Part shown: piece by piece, positions 50,133 through 57,655 of the stretch
How positions within the stretch are numbered: position 1 is the stretch's first letter
Layout: every line of letters starts with the position of its first letter
Origin: Alphaproteobacteria bacterium
GTDB lineage: Bacteria; Pseudomonadota; Alphaproteobacteria; Caulobacterales; Hyphomonadaceae
Direction of reading: 5' to 3'
Length of the DNA stretch: 64,000 nucleotides
Assembly (NCBI GenBank): GCA_018830285.1
Contig: JAHJSB010000038.1
Location: forward strand, 31,308-95,307
Position numbers and translations under genes: made by a program
The notes under the pieces: generated by a model
The model's input: the letters and a program-made list of their open reading frames with translations, nothing else
The model's database searches: none
What the model was told of the DNA's origin: nothing

Positions 50133-50465
50133 ATGCGTATCAGTTTCCTGACGACGATGCTGGCTGGCGGATTAACCCTGGGCGGGATGGCCTTTGCCGA
50201 CCCGCCGATCCCTGCCCATGGTTCCGACCTGCCCCCAGGCCTTGCCAAGCAGGGCAAGGTGCCCCCCGGCCATGCGAAGAAGATGTGGAAGCGCGGCGAG
50301 CAGCTGCCACCGGAATACCGGGAGGTCCGGTTTGATGACTGGGCGCGCTATGACCTGCGTCCCGCCCCGCCAGGATACCGCTGGGTCCGCGTTGATAGGG
50401 ATGTCTATCTGACCCAGACCACAACGGGCCTTGTTGCGCAGGCACTGCTCGATCTTCTGAATTGA
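50133..50465 (+). CDS. RcnB-like periplasmic protein
   Basis: 110 residues, exported: signal peptide MRISFLTTMLAGGLTLGGMAFA. The mature part is short, basic and Pro/Gly-rich, and ends with the RcnB-type region YDLRPAPPGYRWVRVDRDVYLTQTTTGLV. RcnB proteins modulate nickel/cobalt efflux in E. coli, but many family members in alphaproteobacteria are of unknown role. AAGGAG is 8 bases before the ATG. Promoter upstream and terminator downstream make it a single-gene stress unit. Confidence 0.85.
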   Translation: MRISFLTTMLAGGLTLGGMAFADPPIPAHGSDLPPGLAKQGKVPPGHAKKMWKRGEQLPPEYREVRFDDWARYDLRPAPPGYRWVRVDRDVYLTQTTTGLVAQALLDLLN

Positions 50466-50477
50466 TCCACAGACGAC

Positions 50478-50507
50478 AAAGGGGCATGCAGCACGCATGC
50501 CCCTTTT
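50478..50507 (+). terminator. Terminator of the RcnB-like gene overlapping the next start
   Basis: 12-bp stem AAAGGGGCATGC/GCATGCCCCTTT, loop AGCAC, followed by TT after the stem (TTTTT overall). The ATG of the TrmH-type gene (50497) lies in its right arm, so folding would hide that start codon as well as end transcription. Confidence 0.85.
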
Positions 50508-51360
50508 TCCTGTCCGCGATCCTGCCGACCCGCGCGTTGCGCCTTATACATCGATCCGCGAAAAGGACCTCACCTCCGGTCATGGCGGGCGCTTCATTGC
50601 CGAGGGCAAGGTGGTGCTTGAAACGCTGCTGACGCGGTCGCGGTTCGCGGTCGAGAGCCTGTTCCTTTGCGAGACGCGGCTGGCGCCGCTGGCGGAAATG
50701 CTCGAGCACCTGCCGGATGATGTGCCGGTCTATGTCGCGGCGCAGGATTTGATGGACGCGGTGGCGGGGTTCCCGATGCACCGGGGGGTTCTGGCCTGCG
50801 GGCTGAAGGGGGCACCCAAAGATGCCACGCTCGTCCTGAGCGAAGTCGAAGGATCAGCGCGGGCCGCACGGGGCTCGCCATTCGACTTCGCTCAGGATGA
50901 GCCCCCTTCGTCCACCATCCTCATGCTCTCTGACCTCTCCAACCATGACAATGTCGGGGCGTGTTTCCGCAATGCCGCCGCGTTCGGCGCGGATGCCGTA
51001 CTGCTGGACGGGCAATGCTGTGACCCGCTCTACCGCAAGGCCATTCGTGTCTCGTCGGGCGCGAGCCTGTGGCTGCCCTTTGCGCATGGCGGCAGCGGGG
51101 CGGACATGGTGCAGGCGGCGCGCGACGCTGGCTATACTGTGTGGGCGATGACGCCGCGCGAGGATGCCGCCCTGATCAGCTCCCTGCCCGTGCCGGACAA
51201 GCTGGCAATCCTGCTCGGCGCCGAGGGGCCGGGACTGCCGGACGACCTGATCGCGGCGGCGGTGCCGGTGCGCATCCCGATGTCGGCAGGCTTTGACAGC
51301 GTGAATGTGGCGACCGCCGGGGCGATTGCACTGGCGCACGTGTTCGCGGCAAGGGCCTGA
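50497..51360 (+). CDS. TrmH/SpoU family RNA 2'-O-methyltransferase
   Basis: 287 residues. SPOUT motifs: LSDLSNHDNVGACFRNAAAFGADAVLLD (motif 1), KLAILLGAEGPGLPDDLI (motif 2) and VNVATAGAIALAHV (motif 3), plus an N-terminal substrate domain beginning PVRDPADPRVAPY. Probable target is a ribose in tRNA or rRNA. The stretch about residues 113-135 (LSEVEGSARAARGSPFDFAQDE) is an in-frame palindromic repeat insertion between the N-terminal domain and motif 1, absent from the family pattern. Start codon lies within the preceding terminator stem. Confidence 0.9.
   Translation: MPLFPVRDPADPRVAPYTSIREKDLTSGHGGRFIAEGKVVLETLLTRSRFAVESLFLCETRLAPLAEMLEHLPDDVPVYVAAQDLMDAVAGFPMHRGVLACGLKGAPKDATLVLSEVEGSARAARGSPFDFAQDEPPSSTILMLSDLSNHDNVGACFRNAAAFGADAVLLDGQCCDPLYRKAIRVSSGASLWLPFAHGGSGADMVQAARDAGYTVWAMTPREDAALISSLPVPDKLAILLGAEGPGLPDDLIAAAVPVRIPMSAGFDSVNVATAGAIALAHVFAARA
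50834..50897. repeat. Palindromic repeat inserted in-frame in the methyltransferase gene
   Basis: Perfect 17-bp inverted repeat TCCTGAGCGAAGTCGAA (50834-50850) / TTCGACTTCGCTCAGGA (50881-50897) around a 30-base core. Total 64 bases. It encodes LSEVEG...FDFAQDE, a peptide I recognise as a product of an insertable REP/MITE-like repeat that is seen in coding genes of several bacterial groups. Only one copy was noticed in this window. Confidence 0.75.
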
Positions 51361-51361
51361 C

Positions 51362-51395
51362 AAGAAAACGCCCCCTCCAGACTGGAGAGGGCGTT
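51362..51395 (-). terminator. Terminator of the cys operon
   Basis: On the minus strand a hairpin (about 12 bp with one mismatch, arms 51382-51395 and 51367-51380) is followed by TTTTCTT. It lies 41 bases after the cysH stop and just after the stop of the convergent methyltransferase gene; on the plus strand the tail is GCGGG, so it is mainly a minus-strand terminator. Confidence 0.7.
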
Positions 51396-51435
51396 GCGGG
51401 ATTGCGTGGTGTGACGCCCGACCCGGAGTAGTGTT

Positions 51436-52179
51436 TCAGAATACCCGGGGGCGTTCGTTCTTTTCGACGTGCAGGCCGCACTCGGTCTTGTTCTGGCCTG
51501 CCCAGCGACCGGCGCGCACGTCTTCGCCCTCAGCGACCGGCTTGGTGCACGGCCAGCAGCCAATCGAGGGATAGCCCTGCTCGACCAGCGGGTGACGGGG
51601 CAGGTTGCGCTGCTTGATCATCAGGTCGACATCTTCCGGCGTCCAGTTGGCCAGCGGATTGATCTTGTAGCGGCCATTGGCAAATTCGAAGACCGGCAGC
51701 GACATGCGCGCGCCGCCATGGAAGCGCTTGCGGCCCGTTATCCAGGCCGAGAAGCCTTCAAGGGCAGGCTCGAGCGGACGAACCTTGCGCACGGCGCAGC
51801 AGGCATCGGTATCGGTTTTCCAGAGATCATTCTTCGGATCGAGAATCTTGCGCTCTGTCTCGCTTGGCGGGATCGACCGGACGCCGGTGAGGCCGAGCCG
51901 GTCGATGACTTCGTCGCGATGGTCGAGCGTTTGTGGAAAGTGCATACCGGTATCGAGGAAAACGATCGGCAGCGACGGATCGACATCCGCGATCAGGGCG
52001 AGCATGGCCACGCTTTCGGCACCGAAGCTGGACACATAGGTCATGCGCTCCGGCCATTCGCGGATCATCGAGACACGCAGGATCGTCTGGGCCGACGCGT
52101 CGCGCAGTTCGCCATTCAGGCGTGCGAGACGGAGTTCCGGCGCTTCAGCGTTCCGGGCAATGACGTCACCATAAGGCAT
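51436..52179 (-). CDS. cysH: Phosphoadenylyl/adenylyl-sulfate reductase CysH
   Basis: 247 residues. Reduces activated sulfate to sulfite in assimilation. PP-loop region SSFGAESVAML, LDTGMHFPQT, and the catalytic Cys in the C-terminal ECGLH motif. CC at DACCAVRKV and C-x2-C at GCWPC are the [4Fe-4S] ligands, so this is the iron-sulfur (APS-type, bacterial assimilatory) form rather than the cluster-free E. coli form. Last gene of the operon, 6 bases after the DUF934 stop. Confidence 0.95.
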   Translation of the reverse strand: MPYGDVIARNAEAPELRLARLNGELRDASAQTILRVSMIREWPERMTYVSSFGAESVAMLALIADVDPSLPIVFLDTGMHFPQTLDHRDEVIDRLGLTGVRSIPPSETERKILDPKNDLWKTDTDACCAVRKVRPLEPALEGFSAWITGRKRFHGGARMSLPVFEFANGRYKINPLANWTPEDVDLMIKQRNLPRHPLVEQGYPSIGCWPCTKPVAEGEDVRAGRWAGQNKTECGLHVEKNERPRVF

Positions 52180-52185
52180 GAGGTA

Positions 52186-52674
52186 CTAACTTCCGTGTCT
52201 CTTGCGGAACACCGGCACCTGACCACCGGCACCCGGTTGGTAGACTTCGGAATATTCCTTCAATGCTTCCAGCACTGAAGGTAGGTCGGCGCGGACCGTA
52301 TCGTAAGCGTCGATGCCTGAACGGTTCATATAGAATATCTGATCCCGCAGGACGTGACCGACCGCGCGCAGCTCTCCCTTGTAGCCATGACGGCGGCGCA
52401 GGAGCTGGGCCTGGGAATAGCCGCGACCATCGGTATACTTCGGAAAATCGATCTCGATCAGCTGTATATCCTGCAGGTATGGCACCAGTTCCTCGACGTC
52501 GTCATCCGATGCGAGGCGCACCCCGACGCGTGTATTGCGGTCGGAAAGAGTCGGGGCTTCGGCCAGGAAGCGGCTCAGCCGGACGGTAAAATACCCGCCA
52601 TCGGAGAGTTCCGCCCCATCCTCGACATAGTCCCAGGGATCGTCGGATTCGGCGCCGTGCTTAATCAGTGGCAT
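52186..52674 (-). CDS. DUF934 protein of sulfite reduction
   Basis: 162 residues from ATG 52674. DUF934 hallmark DVEELVPYLQDIQLIEIDFPKYTDGRGYSQAQLLRRRHGYKGELRAVGHVLRDQIFYMNRSGIDAY. Proteins of this family are nearly always adjacent to cysI and are thought to assist sulfite reduction, mechanism unknown. It overlaps the cysI end by 14 bases, so they are translationally coupled. Confidence 0.92.
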   Translation of the reverse strand: MPLIKHGAESDDPWDYVEDGAELSDGGYFTVRLSRFLAEAPTLSDRNTRVGVRLASDDDVEELVPYLQDIQLIEIDFPKYTDGRGYSQAQLLRRRHGYKGELRAVGHVLRDQIFYMNRSGIDAYDTVRADLPSVLEALKEYSEVYQPGAGGQVPVFRKRHGS

Positions 52675-54319
52675 AGAGCGCCTCCTTGAATGGGTCGTGG
52701 CCAAGGCGCGTCAGCGTGTCGATGAATATCTCATCCTTGCTACTGCGCAGGCTGCGATAGGTGTCGATGACGCGCTTGAGGGCACCGGGAACTTCCTCGG
52801 ATTTCAGGCCCGGACCGGTAATGTCACCGATGGCAGCCTTCTCGTCGGCGCGGCCACCAAAGCTGATCTGGTAGAATTCCTCGCCTTTCTTGTCGACGCC
52901 AAGAATGCCGATATGGCCGATATGGTGGTGGCCACAGGCATTGATGCAGCCGGAAATATTGAGGTGCAGGCGGCCAATGTCTTCCTGGTAATCGGGATCG
53001 GCAAAGACCTGCTGGACAGCCTGGCCGACCGGGATGGAGCGCGCATTGGCCAACGTGCAGAAATCGAGACCGGGGCAGACGATCATGTCGGTGATCAGGC
53101 CCTCGTTCGGCGTGGCGATGCCAGCCGCGACCAGATCGGCAAAGATGGCCGGCAGGTCGTCGAGCGCGACGTGCGGCAGGATCAGGTTCTGGGTGTGGGT
53201 GACGCGGACGTCGCCGAAGCCATAGGTCTCGGCAAGGTCGGCGACGGTTTCCATCTGGGCCGCCATGGCGTCGCCGGTCGTGCCGCCAACAGGTTTCAGG
53301 CTGATCGTGACCGATGTGTAGCCGGGCGTAACATGCGGATGGAGATTGTTCTTCACCCAGCGGGCAAAGCCGGCGTCACTGGCCCTGGCCGCTTCGAACG
53401 CGTCCGAGACCTCAGGCCTGGCTGGAAAGTCTGGCCGCGCGAAATAGGCATGGATGCGGTCGATCTCTTCGCGCGGCAGGTCGATCTTCTCGTGCGGCTT
53501 TTGCGACGCGAACTCGGCTTCGACCTGGCGGGTGAATTCTTCTTCCCCCAATTCGGTGACGAGGATCTTGATACGCGCCTTGTACTTGTTGTCGCGCCGG
53601 CCGTGCAGGTTGTAGACGCGCATGATGGCTTCGAGATAATCGAGCAGGCGATCTTCCGGGACAAACTGATTGACCAGCGAGGCAATCACGGGTGTGCGCC
53701 CCTGCCCGCCACCAACATGGACCTCGAAGCCGACAGCATCGCCGCGCTGACGCATGTGCAGGCCGATATCGTGGACGCGGATGGCGGCGCGGTCTGTCTC
53801 GGCTGCCGTGACGGCGATCTTGAACTTGCGCGGCAGGAAAGCGAATTCCGGGTGGAACGTGCTCCACTGCCGGATGATCTCGCACCAGGGGCGCGGATCC
53901 TTGATTTCGTCCTGCGCGGCGCCAGCGAAATGATCCGATGTCGTATTGCGGATACAGTTGCCGCTGGTCTGGATGGCGTGCATTTCGACATCGGCCAGAA
54001 GGCCGAGGACTTCCGGCACATCCTTCAGCGCGATCCAGTGGAACTGGATGTTCTGTCGTGTGGTGAAGTGGCCATATCCCTTGTCGAAGTCACGTGCGAT
54101 GCGGGCCAGCTGGCGCATCTGGCGCGGGCTGAGCTGGCCATAGGGAATAGCGATGCGCAGCATGTAGGAGTGCATCTGCAGGTAGACGCCGTTTTGCAGG
54201 CGCAGCGGCTTGAACTCGTCTTCCAGCAGTTCGCCTGAGAGACGCCGCGCCACCTGCCCGCCGAACTGGGCGACCCGTTCACGGACGATCTGTTCGTCGA
54301 ATTCATCGTATCTATACAT
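52661..54319 (-). CDS. cysI: Sulfite (or nitrite) reductase hemoprotein CysI
   Basis: 552 residues. Siroheme and [4Fe-4S] enzyme reducing sulfite to sulfide. The duplicated ferredoxin-type and siroheme halves are recognisable: the ISxTHTQN-like region VTHTQNLIL, MIVCPGLDFC and GCINACGHHHIG with the four cluster Cys. No CysJ flavoprotein lies beside it, so electrons probably come from ferredoxin. Sulfite is inferred from the cys operon context. The start overlaps the GST stop by 8 bases. Confidence 0.94.
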   Translation of the reverse strand: MYRYDEFDEQIVRERVAQFGGQVARRLSGELLEDEFKPLRLQNGVYLQMHSYMLRIAIPYGQLSPRQMRQLARIARDFDKGYGHFTTRQNIQFHWIALKDVPEVLGLLADVEMHAIQTSGNCIRNTTSDHFAGAAQDEIKDPRPWCEIIRQWSTFHPEFAFLPRKFKIAVTAAETDRAAIRVHDIGLHMRQRGDAVGFEVHVGGGQGRTPVIASLVNQFVPEDRLLDYLEAIMRVYNLHGRRDNKYKARIKILVTELGEEEFTRQVEAEFASQKPHEKIDLPREEIDRIHAYFARPDFPARPEVSDAFEAARASDAGFARWVKNNLHPHVTPGYTSVTISLKPVGGTTGDAMAAQMETVADLAETYGFGDVRVTHTQNLILPHVALDDLPAIFADLVAAGIATPNEGLITDMIVCPGLDFCTLANARSIPVGQAVQQVFADPDYQEDIGRLHLNISGCINACGHHHIGHIGILGVDKKGEEFYQISFGGRADEKAAIGDITGPGLKSEEVPGALKRVIDTYRSLRSSKDEIFIDTLTRLGHDPFKEALYATD

Positions 54320-54923
54320 GAGTAACCTCGTGAAGGTGTGGCAGGCCGAGTTCGAGCTCGCAGCGGGCGACCCATGCCTGCACGGCAGGAAACTCGTTCA
54401 GGTCGAACCCGCCCTCGTGCGACAGGCGCGTATAGGCCAGCAGGGAAATGTCGGCGAGCGTGATGGCTTCGCCACCGGCAATCCAGTCACTGGAGATGAG
54501 GGCCATTTCCATCCGGCCGAGGGCACGACGGCCCTTGGCGAGCAGGTCCGGATCGATCTCATCGTCAGGCGTATTCAGGTAGAGTTTCTGGAACCGGCGC
54601 ACGGCGATCACCGGCTCGTGGGAGTATTGCTCCCAGAACATCCATTCCAGCATCTTGGCGCGCTCGAACGCATCGCCCGGGATCAGGTCGGAGCCTTCGG
54701 CGAGGTGCAGGATGATCGCATTGGACTGGGCCAGCGTGCGGCCATCGTCGAACTGGATGACCGGCACTTGGCCGAACGGGTTGAGCGCGAGGAATTCATC
54801 GCTACGCGTCTCGCCCTTCAGGACATCGATCTCGATCCATTCGTGCGGACGGGACAGGCGTGTGACCACCCATTTCACCTTCTGGCAATTACCGGAAATG
54901 GAGTCGCCGAAGATGCGGATCAT
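54312..54923 (-). CDS. Glutathione S-transferase-like protein
   Basis: 203 residues. N-terminal thioredoxin-like domain with IFGDSISGNCQKVKWV, cis-Pro region NPFGQVPVIQFDDG and LAQSNAIILHLA; C-terminal helical domain with DWIAGGEAITLADISLLAY. It overlaps its neighbours at both ends (4 bases with DUF2849, 8 bases with cysI), so it is a built-in member of the sulfite operon. Not part of the usual set; role could be thiol chemistry or protection from sulfite. Confidence 0.85.
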   Translation of the reverse strand: MIRIFGDSISGNCQKVKWVVTRLSRPHEWIEIDVLKGETRSDEFLALNPFGQVPVIQFDDGRTLAQSNAIILHLAEGSDLIPGDAFERAKMLEWMFWEQYSHEPVIAVRRFQKLYLNTPDDEIDPDLLAKGRRALGRMEMALISSDWIAGGEAITLADISLLAYTRLSHEGGFDLNEFPAVQAWVARCELELGLPHLHEVTHV

Positions 54924-55225
54924 GCGTCTTCTCCATAGGCGACGGTGGGGCCGTTGACGCGGATCGTTTCACGCAGGGTTTCGCGGCCCGCAATGGCGCC
55001 CGTAGGGGTGACTTCCATGAAGTAGGGATCCGTGACGACACCTTCCTGCTTGAGGGCGCGCGCCAGATGCGCGTCAGCCTGATCGCCGGTAAAGGCGGCG
55101 ATGCGCGCGGCATCCGTGGTCCAATTGCCGTCAGCATCCATCCAGACCGTGCGGCCGGAGGCGGTTTCCCAGGCTGTCACGGATTTGGGCGTTTCGGGTT
55201 TCAGTTTGGGGCGGACGGAGCTCAT
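54920..55225 (-). CDS. DUF2849 protein
   Basis: 101 residues. Small soluble protein with the DUF2849 pattern SVTAWETASGRTVWMDADGNW and ALKQEGVVTDPYFMEV. Usually encoded between cysG and cysI in alphaproteobacteria. Function unknown; presumably helps siroheme or sulfite reductase. Overlaps cysG and the GST gene by 4 bases each. Confidence 0.85.
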   Translation of the reverse strand: MSSVRPKLKPETPKSVTAWETASGRTVWMDADGNWTTDAARIAAFTGDQADAHLARALKQEGVVTDPYFMEVTPTGAIAGRETLRETIRVNGPTVAYGEDA

Positions 55226-56613
55226 GCGACATGTTCCTTGAATGCGCGGGCGATAGCCTCTTCGGGCAGGGCCGCCACTTCGCCAATGACGAGTAGGGCA
55301 GGCCCCTTGATACCGGCGCGCTGGATGAGATGGGGCAGTTCTGACAGCGTGCCGAAAACGCGGATTTCATTGGCGCGCGTGCCATTCTCGATGACCGCGA
55401 CAGGTGTCGACGGCGCGCGGCCAGCCTGGATGATTTTCTCGGCAATGGTTGCGGCCGTGCCGACGCCCATGAAGACGACCACGGTCTGTGCCGGGCGGGC
55501 GAGCGATACCCAGTCGAGATCCGGCACGCCGCCCTCCTTGGCATGGCCGGTGACAAAGGTAAGGCTCTGGGCGTGGTCGCGGTGGGTGAGCGGCAGGCCG
55601 GCAGCGGCGGCGCACCCGAGCGCGGAGGAAATGCCGGGTACGACCGTTGCGGCGACACCGGCGGCGCGGACGGCTTCCAGCTCTTCCCCGCCCCGGCCGA
55701 AGATGAACGGGTCGCCGCCTTTCAGGCGGACAACGCGCTTGCCTTCGCGGGCAGAGGCAATGAGCAGCTCATGGATCGTTTCCTGAGGCACCGAATGGTC
55801 GCCCCTGGATTTGCCGACGGGCACGCGGTCTGCATCACGGCGGATCAGGGAGAGGATGTCGTCGCTGACCAGACGGTCAAAGTAGACCACGTCGGCTTCC
55901 TGGATCAGGCGGAGGGCTTTCAGCGTGAGGAGTTCAGGGTCGCCGGGGCCAGCGCCGACGATATGGACGATGCCTTCGGCAGCCGCGCCGGTTTGCATCT
56001 GCTGGCGCATGGCCGCTTCCGCGCCGCCGAGGTCGCCTGCATAGGCAAGATCGGCGGTGGGGCCGATGAGCGCGCTTTCCCAGAACCGGCGGCGGGCCTT
56101 GCTGTCTGGGATGGCGGCCTTCACGTCGGGGCGCAGTCGGCTGGCCAGCGCGGCGAGGTCGCCGATACGTTTCGGCAGCAGGGCCTCAAGCTTTTCACGG
56201 ATCGACTTGGCGAGCACGGGTGCGGTGCCATTGGTGCCGATGGCGGCGACGACGTCGCCCCGGTCGATGATCGAAGGGACGGTGAAATCGCACAATTCGG
56301 GATGATCGACGACGTTCAGCGGCACACCGTACTGGCGGGCCATGGTGATGGCGCGCTCGGCATTCTGGTCGAGACGGTTGGCGACGATGGCAAAACGGGC
56401 CACGTCCAGCGCCGGACCCGCGTGGTCAAGCGGAGCAATCGTGATGCGCCCGGCGAATTCTTCGGCAAAGCCCGGATCGATCTGGTTGACGATCACGGTG
56501 ATGTGAGCTGGCGTGGATGCCAGCAGGCGCACCTTGCGGCGCGCCTCTTCTCCGCCGCCGAAAACCACGACAGACGCGTCGTCCATGTTGAAGAAGGCCG
56601 GAAATTGGCGCAT
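55222..56613 (-). CDS. cysG: Siroheme synthase CysG
   Basis: 463 residues, trifunctional: the N-terminal domain (about 1-200) is precorrin-2 dehydrogenase/ferrochelatase with the NAD-binding VFGGGEEARRKVRLL and a Sirohm region DAALPKRIGDL; the C-terminal domain (about 215-460) is uroporphyrinogen III C-methyltransferase with VHIVGAGPGDPELLTLKALRLIQEADVV and VRLKGGDPFIFGRGGEE. Supplies siroheme to CysI. First gene of the operon, divergent from a LysR gene. Confidence 0.96.
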   Translation of the reverse strand: MRQFPAFFNMDDASVVVFGGGEEARRKVRLLASTPAHITVIVNQIDPGFAEEFAGRITIAPLDHAGPALDVARFAIVANRLDQNAERAITMARQYGVPLNVVDHPELCDFTVPSIIDRGDVVAAIGTNGTAPVLAKSIREKLEALLPKRIGDLAALASRLRPDVKAAIPDSKARRRFWESALIGPTADLAYAGDLGGAEAAMRQQMQTGAAAEGIVHIVGAGPGDPELLTLKALRLIQEADVVYFDRLVSDDILSLIRRDADRVPVGKSRGDHSVPQETIHELLIASAREGKRVVRLKGGDPFIFGRGGEELEAVRAAGVAATVVPGISSALGCAAAAGLPLTHRDHAQSLTFVTGHAKEGGVPDLDWVSLARPAQTVVVFMGVGTAATIAEKIIQAGRAPSTPVAVIENGTRANEIRVFGTLSELPHLIQRAGIKGPALLVIGEVAALPEEAIARAFKEHVA

Positions 56614-56638
56614 GGGAGGCCACTCTTGTTTAGTATTG

Positions 56639-56650
56639 CTGATCGATCAG
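56639..56650. promoter_or_regulatory. Perfect palindrome between cysG and a LysR gene
   Basis: CTGATCGATCAG, a 12-base perfect palindrome 26 bases upstream of cysG, in the 109-base gap between cysG and the divergent LysR gene. It could be an operator for the LysR-type regulator, which typically bind dyads with T-N11-A geometry. Not proven and short. Confidence 0.4.
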
Positions 56651-56722
56651 GGGCCAAGATGGCTCTTGACGGCTCAGGTGCAACCGTGAACCCCTACAGC
56701 GAGCCTTTAGAGATACTATTTC

Positions 56723-57655
56723 ATGTCAGATCCGAACGACCGCCTGCCGCCCCTGAACGCCCTGCGCGCCTTTGAAGCCGCCGCAAGACGCTTGTCTTTC
56801 ACACAAGCGGCCGACGAACTCAATGTTACGCCGGGCGCGATTTCGCAGCAAATCCGCCAACTGGAAGACTATGCCGGGACGCCCCTGTTCAAGCGAACGG
56901 GGCGTTCCGTGCTGCTGACAGATGCGGCGCAGGCCAGCCTGCCGCTGGTGCGTGAAGCGTTCGAGCGGATTTCCGAGGCCGGGCGGATCATGCAGGCGCC
57001 CGCCCGCAAGGGAAGGGTCATGGTATCGTGCGCACCGAGTTTCGCCGCCAAATGGCTGGCGCCCAAGCTCGGCGAATTCCATCGCACGCATGATGGCGTC
57101 GAGGCCTGGATTTCGGCCGATATGGGCCTGACCGATTTCACGATGGCCGACGCCGATTTCGCGATCCGCTACGGCCGGGGCGTTTATGAGGGGCTGAAAT
57201 CGGAGAAGCTGCTCGACGAAACCGTGCTGCCGGTCTGCTCCCCTGCCCTGCTTGAGGGACCGGACGCGATCAAAAAGCCCGAAGACCTGCGGCACCATAC
57301 ATTGCTGCATGATGAGAGCGGCGAGAATGACCCGTCCTGCCCGGACTGGGCGAGCTGGCTGCGCGCGCGCGGAGTCGAGGGCGTCGACGGAAACCGGGGG
57401 CCCCGGTTCAACCAGGCGATCCTGGTCATCGAGTCAGCGGCTGCCGGGCGCGGCGTGGCGCTGGCCAAGCAGGCAATTGCCGCGTCGGATCTTGCGTCAG
57501 GGCGCCTGGTCGCACCTTTTGCCGACGGCTCGACGCTGATCGATTTCGGTTACTGGCTGGTCTGGCCAAAGGGTCGCCACCTGTCACCGGACGTCCGTGC
57601 GTTCATGAAATGGGTGAAGACCGAAGCCACCAAGGGCGAGATCGTCGGGGTCTAG
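56723..57655 (+). CDS. LysR family regulator (GcvA-like), candidate regulator of the cys operon
   Basis: 310 residues. DNA-binding helix-turn-helix NALRAFEAAARRLSFTQAADELNVTPGAISQQIRQLEDYAGTPLFKRTGR is nearly a textbook GcvA/LysR motif, followed by an inducer-binding domain. It diverges from cysG, so it may control the sulfur operon; GcvA proteins elsewhere regulate other targets. Its 3' end overlaps the convergent TipN-like gene by 4 bases. Confidence 0.9.
   Translation: MSDPNDRLPPLNALRAFEAAARRLSFTQAADELNVTPGAISQQIRQLEDYAGTPLFKRTGRSVLLTDAAQASLPLVREAFERISEAGRIMQAPARKGRVMVSCAPSFAAKWLAPKLGEFHRTHDGVEAWISADMGLTDFTMADADFAIRYGRGVYEGLKSEKLLDETVLPVCSPALLEGPDAIKKPEDLRHHTLLHDESGENDPSCPDWASWLRARGVEGVDGNRGPRFNQAILVIESAAAGRGVALAKQAIAASDLASGRLVAPFADGSTLIDFGYWLVWPKGRHLSPDVRAFMKWVKTEATKGEIVGV

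Noticed and set aside
52697..54238. 513-codon frame antisense to cysI
   Set aside because: Shadow of cysI, whose motifs are unmistakable on the minus strand.
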